A stretch of DNA of 16,567 nt, from positions 1 through 16,567 of the forward strand of contig DGGU01000052.1 of the NCBI GenBank assembly GCA_002392345.1, given 5' to 3'. A program made the translations under genes and the position numbers. The notes under the pieces were generated by a model. It searched no databases. It was not told where the DNA came from and saw only the letters and a list, made by a program, of their open reading frames with translations. Of this stretch, positions 7,448-13,959 are shown one piece after another (the stretch's first letter is position 1; every line of letters begins with the position of its first letter). The DNA is from Lachnospiraceae bacterium UBA3866. GTDB taxonomy: Bacteria; Bacillota; Clostridia; Lachnospirales; Lachnospiraceae.

Positions 7448-8011
7448 TTAAAACGGTATGTGATTTGATATTATTACTCTATTTACCTCTTGTAAGAAAT
7501 CCTCTCTCGTTATAAGATCGTCTGTCACCATCGAATAATACTTGTCGTTATCCATCCACAAAGCCTTCATGTATTTCATATCTCCTTTATCATCAAGTGC
7601 TACATAGGCTTCTACTTCTATTTCAGACCCATCATCACATGCTGTGGTCATAAATATCGGCTGATCTACGAAGTCAACACTTGGCCCAAGATTGGCAAGG
7701 TCTTCTTCAACAGATGAGCTTGATCTCATGACAAAGTGCATAGTCTCTCCGTTTGATATAGTCTTAGTGTATGATACCTTAGCGATAGTATTATTTTCTA
7801 TGTCATATGATATGCTTTCAGCTTCTTCAGGTTCCTTGATATTAATATTGAGTTTCTCTTCTATCTCCTGAACCGAACTACTACGAGAATTGGTATGTTT
7901 ACCTCTACTTAAAACTATAGCAGTTACAGTCGCGATAACTATAAGGATTATTATACCTGCAATCATGACAAACTTCTTGTCTGTAGGTTTTTTTACTTGT
8001 TTTGCTTCCAT
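7448..8011 (-). CDS. Membrane-anchored protein of unknown function
   Basis: I do not recognise this 187-residue protein. It has a basic N-terminus (residues 1-13, KQVKKPTDKK), one clear membrane segment (about 14-34, FVMIAGIIILIVIATVTAIVL) and then an apparently extracytoplasmic, acidic domain of about 150 residues with two Cys or fewer, no lipobox and no visible enzyme motif. The C-terminal part (AYVALDDKGDMKYMKALWMDNDKYYSMV, then a helix ending in INxxxxx) faintly recalls DUF4367-type extracellular domains, only a guess. The start is well supported: GGAG five bases before ATG and a good promoter upstream. It is probably a monocistronic unit, because its terminator lies before rel, unless that terminator leaks. 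Confidence 0.75.
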   Translation of the reverse strand: MEAKQVKKPTDKKFVMIAGIIILIVIATVTAIVLSRGKHTNSRSSSVQEIEEKLNINIKEPEEAESISYDIENNTIAKVSYTKTISNGETMHFVMRSSSSVEEDLANLGPSVDFVDQPIFMTTACDDGSEIEVEAYVALDDKGDMKYMKALWMDNDKYYSMVTDDLITREDFLQEVNRVIISNHIPF

Positions 8012-8042
8012 AATATCTCCTAAAAACTACTTTATCTTAGTA

Positions 8043-8071
8043 ATTATAACAAACTTCTCACTTTTTATCAA
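8043..8071 (-). promoter_or_regulatory. SigmaA-type promoter for the unknown membrane gene (and possibly rel operon)
   Basis: On the minus strand TTGATA (8066-8071), 17 bases, TATAAT (8043-8048): five of six and six of six consensus matches with optimal spacing. The leader to the ATG is about 25 bases and contains GGAG. It lies between the hydrogenase terminator and this gene and is the only clear promoter for the run down to rpsA. Confidence 0.8.
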
Positions 8072-8130
8072 TACTTCAAAAAGCGCTACTTGTATCAAGA
8101 AATGAATGATTTTCTCCTTTACCATCCTTC

Positions 8131-8155
8131 AAAAAAGTTCCCTTTGTAGGGAACT
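8131..8155 (-). terminator. Rho-independent terminator of the hydrogenase operon
   Basis: On the minus strand AGTTCCC-TACAAA-GGGAACT is followed by TTTTTT. The 7-bp stem starts at the last base of the hydrogenase stop codon, so the operon ends there. Confidence 0.88.
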
Positions 8156-9876
8156 TATTTGTTTTTGGCTTTTTCCATTTCTTTTATATGATCGCGATGT
8201 AAAAGATGATGTGCCTTTACGCTAAGAGGCTTCGTAAGATACTTTTCATAACATGCTATCACTTCTGGGTTTTCATGAGAAAATCTTATGCTGCTTGCTT
8301 TATCAAGTCCATATAGGACACTTGACCTCTCAGCAAGGTTAGAACCATCAACATTGATAACTTGACCACCGCCATTGATACAACCACCTGGGCATGCCAT
8401 AACTTCTACGAAATCATATTTTACTTCGCCTCGTTCTAATCTATTTATCAGTTTTCTTGCATTGCCAAGTGTATGAACTACAGCGACCTTAACTTCTACG
8501 CCATTTCCAAAATCAAATGTTGCTTCTTTATATCCATCAAGGCCACGAACATCTCTAAATGCATCTGGATCAGGATTCTTCTTATTAACTAAGAAATATG
8601 CAGAACGAAGTGCAGCTTCCATAACACCACCAGTAACTCCGAAGATCACTCCTGCGCCTGTTCCCATACCAAGCGGATTATCAAAATCAATTTCTTCTAT
8701 TGATTTTGGTTCTATCATAGTTGATATAAGTAATCTATCAAGTTCTCTTGTAGTTAGGACTGCATCTATATCATGATAATCATCAAGAGTAGCTTCATCT
8801 TTCTTTGCAAGACATGGCATAATAGATACATTGAATATCTTCTCTTCTGGCACACCAAGAATCTCTGCATAATAAGATTTTGTAAGTGCACCAAACATAC
8901 CTTGAGGTGACTTTGCTGATGAAAGTCGTGGAACCATGTTAGGAAATTCTGATTTTATAAAGCGAAGCCAGCCTGGGCAACATGATGTGAACATAGGAAG
9001 TCCTGTCTTTTTTATGTCATCAAGTCTCTCTAAGAACTCTGAGCCTTCTTCCATTATAGTCATATCAGCACCAAAAGTAGTATCAAATACATAGTCAAAA
9101 CCTATCGCCTTAAGAACTCCCGCAAGTTTCCTCTCAGTTGCTTCTTCTCTTGTAAGTCCTAAGCCTTCACCATAGGCTGATCGAACTGCTGGTGCTACCT
9201 GAACAATAGTTATCTTATCTTTATTATCAAGTGCATCTAAGACTTTATCTATATCATCTCTCTCATGAAGTGCTCCAACAGGACAATTAACTATACATTG
9301 ACCACAATAAGAACAGTTAACATCTTTAAGTTTTTTATTTTGGCGAACATTGACTGAAGTGTTTTTACCGACATTTACTACATCCCATACACCAAGGCCT
9401 TGCACCTTGTCGCAAACTTGGATACATCTCATGCACTTTACACACTTCGTAAAATCTCTGATAAGAGGAAGGGTTTTGTCCCACTCCTTCTTTTCGTATT
9501 TTACGTCATAAGGAGTCTCAGTAATCCCAAATTCCTTTGCTAAATCTTGAAGCTTACAAGTGCCATTTCTTATACAAGTTGCACAAGTAAAATTATGTTG
9601 TGATAATATAAGTTCAATATTTAACTTTCTTGTTTCTCTTGCTTTCTTGGAATTGGTATATATGACCATCCCTTCTTCCACAAGATTATTACAAGCTGTG
9701 ACACATTTCTCTAATCCTTCAACTTCAACAACGCAGACACGACATGCTGCTATCTCGTTTAAGTCTTTTAGATAGCAAAGTGTAGGTATATTGATGCCGT
9801 TCTTTCTTGCTGCCTCAAGTATGCTTGTGTTTTCGCTAACTGATATTTTTTTGCCATCTATGATTATGTTTACCAT
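8155..9876 (-). CDS. hydA: Catalytic [FeFe] hydrogenase, CpI-like group A
   Basis: The 573-residue cytoplasmic hydrogenase has nearly the length and residue numbering of Clostridium pasteurianum CpI. N-terminal [2Fe-2S] domain: C34, C45, C48, C62. His-ligated [4Fe-4S]: H94, C98, C101, C107. Two ferredoxin clusters: C145/148/151/155 and C188/191/194/198. H-cluster motifs are intact: TSCCPGW (C299 proton relay, C300), IMPCLAKKDE (C355) and EVMACPGGC (C495, C499), so it should be active rather than sensory. It overlaps the upstream gene by seven bases, with GGAAGGAG seven bases before its ATG, and would be made in step with it. The partner suggests coupling to NAD(P)H or ferredoxin via a GltD-like flavoprotein, resembling the glutamate-synthase-linked A2 type of the HydDB scheme, not the HydABC bifurcating type. 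The maturases HydE/F/G are not in the window. Confidence 0.96.
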   Translation of the reverse strand: MVNIIIDGKKISVSENTSILEAARKNGINIPTLCYLKDLNEIAACRVCVVEVEGLEKCVTACNNLVEEGMVIYTNSKKARETRKLNIELILSQHNFTCATCIRNGTCKLQDLAKEFGITETPYDVKYEKKEWDKTLPLIRDFTKCVKCMRCIQVCDKVQGLGVWDVVNVGKNTSVNVRQNKKLKDVNCSYCGQCIVNCPVGALHERDDIDKVLDALDNKDKITIVQVAPAVRSAYGEGLGLTREEATERKLAGVLKAIGFDYVFDTTFGADMTIMEEGSEFLERLDDIKKTGLPMFTSCCPGWLRFIKSEFPNMVPRLSSAKSPQGMFGALTKSYYAEILGVPEEKIFNVSIMPCLAKKDEATLDDYHDIDAVLTTRELDRLLISTMIEPKSIEEIDFDNPLGMGTGAGVIFGVTGGVMEAALRSAYFLVNKKNPDPDAFRDVRGLDGYKEATFDFGNGVEVKVAVVHTLGNARKLINRLERGEVKYDFVEVMACPGGCINGGGQVINVDGSNLAERSSVLYGLDKASSIRFSHENPEVIACYEKYLTKPLSVKAHHLLHRDHIKEMEKAKNK

Positions 9877-11702
9877 TTTGTGCTCCTTCCGCCTCTAAAT
9901 ACACCAAAGCCAAAGTGATCACATCTTAAGCATCTTCCACATTCTTGACATGCTTCTTCATCGCTCATAGTTCCTTCAATTGCTTCAAAATCATTTTTCC
10001 GATCCTGCGGCAATCTTATAGGAAGTTCTACTCTGCCACATGGTTTTTTATCATCAAATGTTACTCTTGGAATGTCTATATCATTGACTATCTCATGATA
10101 GTAGCCAAGATACTCATCGATATTTGCTGCTGCAACTCTTCCGCCAGCAATCGCCTTTATAACTGTGGCAGGTCCTGTCACGCAGTCGCCCCCAGCAAAT
10201 ACACCTTTATTCTCTCCCACTTCTCCTGTGTCAAAGGCGGCGATGTTGCCACGAACTACTCCTACACCTTTATCTACAAAATGTTTTGATTCTATACCTT
10301 GTCCAACTGCTACTACAACTATATCGCAAGGTATAACATAATCTGGTTCTGACTTATCTTTTGGAGCTGGACGGCCTTTACTCATCTCACTTGTCATCTG
10401 CGGCTTAACTCTTATACCAGTAACTTCTCCATCTGCCCCTTTCTCAATCTTAATTGGCAATGTAAGTTCTACCACATTACAACCTTCTGCTTCAGCGCCT
10501 TCAATCTCTTCCATCAGTGCTGTCATGTCTGCCTTTCTTCTTCTATATATAATGTCAACTGACTTTGCACCAAGTCTTATAGATGATCTTGCCACATCCA
10601 TCGCAACATTACCACCGCCGACTATTGCAACTCTTTTTCCTTTAAAATCGACTGGCTCTTCATCACCTATAGCTCTTAGCATCTCAACTGCTGACATAAC
10701 ATTTTTTGCATCTTCACCTTCTATGCCTATCTTCTTATCTGTATGTGCTCCGATTGATATGTATACAGCATCAAATTTATCCTTCAAATCTGTGAATTCT
10801 ATGTCCTTGCCTATGCTTACATTGCATTCTACCTTTATGCCTGCCGACAATATAAAATCAATCTCTTCATCAAGCTTCTTTCTTGGCAAACGATAATTAG
10901 GTATGCCATAACGAAGCATACCGCCAAGTTTCTTTCTCTGTTCATACACAGTCACATCATGTCCCATGATTGTAAGATAATAAGCACAGCTTAAACCTGA
11001 TGGTCCACCACCTATTATCGCAACTTTCTTTCCAGTCTTCTCTGCCATTGGTGGGAGTGAAGGATTTTTAGACTTCTCTATAGCAACCCTCTTTATCCCT
11101 CTTATATTGATTGGTGCATCAATTATAGTCCGCTTACATCTACTCTCACAAGGATGCTCACATATGTATGCACAAGTTATAGGGAATGGATTCATATGTC
11201 TTATAAGATTGACAGCATCATCATACCTTCCTGCTTTCACAAGTGCAATATAACCCGGTATATCAATATGTGCAGGACATAAATTGACACAGGCAACTGG
11301 CTGATTACTATTACAAGTGCAATTCTTATTTACAACATGCTCATAATAATCATCATAACACCCTTCGATGCTATTTAAAGCAAGTCTACCTGCCTCTTCT
11401 CCGATAGTGCAATCAGACGAAGTATAGATCACCTTGGCAGTCTTTTTTATAAGGTCAAGTGTTGAAAGGTCTGCTTCACCGTCAACAACTTTATCTAGAA
11501 GTCCTGCAAGTTTATTAAGACCAACTCTACATGGTGTACACTTGCCACAAGACTGCGAAAGGCAAAGCTTTACGAAAGAGGCAGTCAAATCAACAGGACA
11601 AAGTCCTGTAGGGCTTGCCACTATCCTTCTCTCAAGATCCTTATAAAGTTGTTCTCTGACAGTTTCTTGCTTGTCCGATGTTTTAAATGTTAATCTACTC
11701 AT
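9870..11702 (-). CDS. NuoF-C-terminal/GltD-like FAD- and NAD(P)-dependent oxidoreductase, hydrogenase partner
   Basis: This 610-residue protein is a fusion. Residues about 40-115 match the C-terminal iron-sulfur domain of NuoF/HydB (SCGKCTPCR with C52, C55, C58, then C98) without the FMN/NADH-binding part. Residues about 125-540 are a GltD-type flavoprotein: Cys-rich linker (C138, C142, C177, C181, C185, C189), FAD motif GGGPSGLSCA (231-240), NAD(P) motif GGGNVAMDVA (362-371) with YRRRK after the second strand, which favours NADPH by family analogy, and FAGGDCVTGPATV (502-514). The C-terminus adds a cluster-like C585-x2-C588-x2-C591-x2-C594. It probably passes electrons between NAD(P)H and the hydrogenase directly downstream, with which it overlaps. 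The ATG has no Shine-Dalgarno; a uORF ends on it as ATGA. Not glutamate synthase: no GltB is nearby. Confidence 0.88.
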   Translation of the reverse strand: MSRLTFKTSDKQETVREQLYKDLERRIVASPTGLCPVDLTASFVKLCLSQSCGKCTPCRVGLNKLAGLLDKVVDGEADLSTLDLIKKTAKVIYTSSDCTIGEEAGRLALNSIEGCYDDYYEHVVNKNCTCNSNQPVACVNLCPAHIDIPGYIALVKAGRYDDAVNLIRHMNPFPITCAYICEHPCESRCKRTIIDAPINIRGIKRVAIEKSKNPSLPPMAEKTGKKVAIIGGGPSGLSCAYYLTIMGHDVTVYEQRKKLGGMLRYGIPNYRLPRKKLDEEIDFILSAGIKVECNVSIGKDIEFTDLKDKFDAVYISIGAHTDKKIGIEGEDAKNVMSAVEMLRAIGDEEPVDFKGKRVAIVGGGNVAMDVARSSIRLGAKSVDIIYRRRKADMTALMEEIEGAEAEGCNVVELTLPIKIEKGADGEVTGIRVKPQMTSEMSKGRPAPKDKSEPDYVIPCDIVVVAVGQGIESKHFVDKGVGVVRGNIAAFDTGEVGENKGVFAGGDCVTGPATVIKAIAGGRVAAANIDEYLGYYHEIVNDIDIPRVTFDDKKPCGRVELPIRLPQDRKNDFEAIEGTMSDEEACQECGRCLRCDHFGFGVFRGGRSTKW

Positions 11703-11734
11703 AATTTAATCGAATGATAAAATATACACTCCAT
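11699..11734 (-). CDS. Possible 11-codon leader ORF (uORF) of the hydrogenase operon
   Basis: ATG GAG TGT ... TTA TGA encodes MECIFYHSIKL and its stop overlaps the next start as ATGA. It lies just after the U8 tract of the leader. There is no ribosome site in front of it, so translation is uncertain, but the overlap would explain how the following gene starts without a Shine-Dalgarno. Confidence 0.25.
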   Translation of the reverse strand: MECIFYHSIKL

Positions 11735-11743
11735 AAAAGAATT

Positions 11744-11773
11744 AAAAAAAAGCAATACTAGGAATTGTATCAC
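11744..11773 (-). terminator. Possible attenuator hairpin in hydrogenase leader
   Basis: On the minus strand GTGATAC-AAUUCCUA-GUAUUGC (seven pairs, two of them G-U) is followed directly by eight T (11744-11751), about 42 bases before the first gene. The stem is weak. A competing pair TTGTAT (11785-11780) with ATACAA (11770-11765) uses part of the same sequence. Confidence 0.35.
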
Positions 11774-11824
11774 GTTACTATACAACATCTTTAGAGGGTA
11801 CTATATGTAAAAAAATATAGTAAC
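11774..11824 (-). other. Alternative TATAGTA/TACTATA pairings in hydrogenase leader
   Basis: On the minus strand GTTACTATA (11824-11816) can pair either with TATAGTA (11805-11799, ten-base loop, extended by a UAGGGG/CCCUCUA closing helix) or with TATAGTAAC (11782-11774, nine perfect pairs, long loop). The two partners are mutually exclusive, as in switching leaders. Confidence 0.4.
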
Positions 11825-11841
11825 TATCTTTTCATCCCCTA

Positions 11842-11900
11842 GGGAGCCTTGTCGTCATAGCTTGAAAAGCAAGCTTTTCAGCTATTCCTTTAAGGCTCCC
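11842..11900 (-). repeat. Large imperfect palindrome at the 5' end of the hydrogenase leader (element A)
   Basis: Outer stem GGGAGCCTT (11842-11850) with AAGGCTCCC (11892-11900); 6/6 internal loop; inner stem ATAGCTTGAAAAGC (11857-11870) with GCTTTTCAGCTAT (11873-11885) and one bulged base; a two-base loop. In the minus-strand transcript it would begin within two or three bases of the predicted +1. No T-run follows on either strand, so it is not an ordinary terminator. It has the same plan as element B at 15726-15790. Confidence 0.75.
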
Positions 11901-11902
11901 CC

Positions 11903-11918
11903 AAGTATAATTATACTT
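11903..11918. promoter_or_regulatory. 16-bp perfect palindrome over the hydrogenase -10 box
   Basis: AAGTATAATTATACTT is a perfect inverted repeat that covers the -10 box and ends next to the predicted start of transcription. A repressor operator is possible, but AT-rich palindromes also arise by chance, and it does not match the Rex consensus. Confidence 0.35.
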
Positions 11919-11938
11919 TAATATTGCTTTTTATTCAA
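11910..11938 (-). promoter_or_regulatory. SigmaA-type promoter of the hydrogenase operon
   Basis: On the minus strand TTGAAT (11933-11938), 17 bases, TATAAT (11910-11915). The predicted start is at about 11902, a G-run opening element A, which gives a leader of about 200 bases before the first gene. Confidence 0.65.
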
Positions 11939-11986
11939 TAATATATTTTATAAAAATATGGTTTTGTACTATGTGCTTCCACTCTA

Positions 11987-13906
11987 TTATCTAGAAATAG
12001 AATTAACCCAATCAATAAAAGTACCTGTTGATGTACCTTCGTTGCTACCATGTCCCATATTCCAAACTAGAGCATAATCGATATCAATGCCTTTCATCTT
12101 TGCGGCAGTAAGAATATTGAATCCAACTCCAAATGAGGTATGTTGATCTGCTGTGCCGCTTCTATTTCTATAGTACTTCACAGGGTCCACAACATTTATC
12201 CCATCTATACCAAGTAATATATGTGTTGCATTTAAAAGAGCTGTCTGATTGCTTATATAAGTTGCATCTTCACCATCTAGTGCATCATGTATATAAGCAT
12301 CTATTACTTCGCTATCAAATCCAGAAAGTTTAGATAGTTCTTCATAGTTATCTTTCATAATTTCTGCCATAGATTTTGAAAAATGAACTGTATCTGCATC
12401 ATCTCTACCAAATGCATTGTTTTCTGCTGATTTATCTTTACTATCAAAGCCAGGAATTGCTTTATTTCTCTGATTAACAAGGCCTGTGCCTATCATGAAG
12501 CCTCTTAAATCAGTGACATTAAAGTTTCCATTTTCATCTTTGGCAAGCCAGGAACTATAATCTCCATAGGCTTCGTCTACATTTATCTCACCATTTGCAA
12601 CAAACCTATTCAATGCATCAGAAATATTTTTAAGTATAGCATCATAATAGCTTCCACTTCTTACGCCAGTCAATGTCAGGTCATTCCCATTTTCATCTTT
12701 TAGATGAAGTGAATTTAAATACTCGACATATTTTTCTGCAGCCAATTCTTGTAATCTCTTTTCAAAATCGGTGATCTCCCCATTATATATTCCCCCATCG
12801 TCAACAAGATCTACCCACCACCATGCATATGCCATATCAGCATTTTCTATATCAGCTATAGGACAATAATTTTGTGCTGCATAAATGTTATCTTTATAGA
12901 ACGATGAATAAGTGCCATCATCATTCTTTATAACTCCTAAAGTTCCTGCTTCATACATATATGGATAATATTCTTTCATATTGCCAGATGCGCCAAGGAT
13001 AGAACTCATCTGCCCACCACCCGATGTACCAATTGATATAATCTTTTCTTTATCACCAGGTATTACAGTGTCGTTCGCACGAAGTTCAATCACTCCTGAT
13101 TTTAAATCAGCCATCTGCATAGGCGCCTTGCCTGTATGGTATGAATTAGTTTCATCCATCGCATCACGAGATCTTGCACCACAAGTTACATATACAAATC
13201 CTTCATCGATATATGATGTCTCACAACTTCTTGGGCTGCTCGATCTCCAACCTCCACATTCATTTAAGAATATTATGGGTGCAGTGCTTGCTGTATAGCC
13301 ATTCTTTTCATTCTCATAATTGATGCTTAACACTTCACCATTTTCATCTACATTAAAATATTCAGCTGGTGCATATATTAGCATAGTTTGATAAGAAAGA
13401 TTTGTTATATTGGCATTGATATATACGCCTTGCATAACATCTGCATTTTTCATCATCATTTCCATCATTCCACCTGGCATGCCACCACCACCTGGCATAC
13501 CACCACCACCTGGCATATCACTGCTTTTACCATTATCTATACCTTCCTGGTTATTCGCTCCTACATTGATTTTAGCTTCTTCCCTTTTAACAGGTTCTCC
13601 ATTTTCATCTATGTAAACTAAGGTGTAGTACTTTCCATCATCACTCTTTATCCATTTGTATACTTTTTCTTCAATTCCTTTTTTATAATCAAGATAGAGC
13701 TCTGGGGCTATAGTTTTATTCACAACTTTACTTGCATAAGAAGAAGTATCGTCTATGACAACCACTTCTTCCATTTGGCTAGTTTCTTGCTGCAAATCTA
13801 CACTTTCATCTTTACTAGCACTAATGTTGCTGCTACTACAGGAATTAAGCGACAAAAACAACAACGCTATGGTACACAACAAAGTAAAAAATTTTATTTT
13901 TTTCAT
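11987..13906 (-). CDS. Secreted lipoprotein, tannase/esterase-like alpha/beta hydrolase (subtype B tannase-like)
   Basis: I choose the ATG at 13906 (639 residues): it has GAGG five bases upstream and opens a clean type II signal peptide (KKIKFF, hydrophobic core, LNSC with lipidated C23). A longer frame from 13963, whose ATG overlaps the rarA stop as ATGA, would bury that signal. After a Ser/acidic linker and a Met-Gly-Pro stretch (MPGGGG repeated, then MMEMMMK, about residues 131-153) comes an alpha/beta hydrolase with nucleophile elbow GTSGGGQMSSILGASGN (Ser295), probable acid Asp587 (GTADQHTSFG) and His619 (VWNMGHGSNEG). The GTSGGG elbow and C-terminal triad resemble bacterial tannases and feruloyl-type esterases. 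It should act outside the membrane on an ester, possibly a plant phenolic; substrate unproven. The gene lies 53 bases after rarA with no terminator between. Fold assignment good, tannase activity tentative. Confidence 0.8.
   Translation of the reverse strand: MKKIKFFTLLCTIALLFLSLNSCSSSNISASKDESVDLQQETSQMEEVVVIDDTSSYASKVVNKTIAPELYLDYKKGIEEKVYKWIKSDDGKYYTLVYIDENGEPVKREEAKINVGANNQEGIDNGKSSDMPGGGGMPGGGGMPGGMMEMMMKNADVMQGVYINANITNLSYQTMLIYAPAEYFNVDENGEVLSINYENEKNGYTASTAPIIFLNECGGWRSSSPRSCETSYIDEGFVYVTCGARSRDAMDETNSYHTGKAPMQMADLKSGVIELRANDTVIPGDKEKIISIGTSGGGQMSSILGASGNMKEYYPYMYEAGTLGVIKNDDGTYSSFYKDNIYAAQNYCPIADIENADMAYAWWWVDLVDDGGIYNGEITDFEKRLQELAAEKYVEYLNSLHLKDENGNDLTLTGVRSGSYYDAILKNISDALNRFVANGEINVDEAYGDYSSWLAKDENGNFNVTDLRGFMIGTGLVNQRNKAIPGFDSKDKSAENNAFGRDDADTVHFSKSMAEIMKDNYEELSKLSGFDSEVIDAYIHDALDGEDATYISNQTALLNATHILLGIDGINVVDPVKYYRNRSGTADQHTSFGVGFNILTAAKMKGIDIDYALVWNMGHGSNEGTSTGTFIDWVNSISR
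13470..13520 (-). repeat. 18-bp in-frame tandem repeat encoding the MPGGGG linker
   Basis: About 2.8 copies of the unit CCACCTGGCATACCACCA (plus strand), starting at 13470, 13488 and 13506, lie inside the lipoprotein gene and encode Met-Pro-Gly4 blocks. Near-identical units and the multiple-of-three length suggest slippage could vary the linker without breaking the frame. Confidence 0.8.
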
Positions 13907-13959
13907 AATTACCTCTTCTTCTAAATTCATATACAATATTTTTTTTGATCTCCACACTA

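Noticed and set aside
9945..10289. Plus-strand ORF of 114 codons inside the flavoprotein gene
   Set aside because: Antisense to a strongly conserved gene, low-complexity translation, no ribosome site.
11842..11900. Rho-independent terminator for the lipoprotein gene
   Set aside because: The hairpin is long, but no T-run follows on either strand and it lies after a promoter for the next operon. An AU-only stem near 11947-11963 also lacks a T-run.
11903..11918. Rex binding site
   Set aside because: The palindrome does not match the clostridial Rex consensus, and no Rex gene is present.
13470..13520. CRISPR-like short repeats
   Set aside because: The units are contiguous, 18 bp, in frame and coding; there are no spacers.
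13388..13621. Pro/Met-rich plus-strand reading frames
   Set aside because: Antisense shadows of the Gly-Met linker of the lipoprotein; no ribosome sites and no homology.
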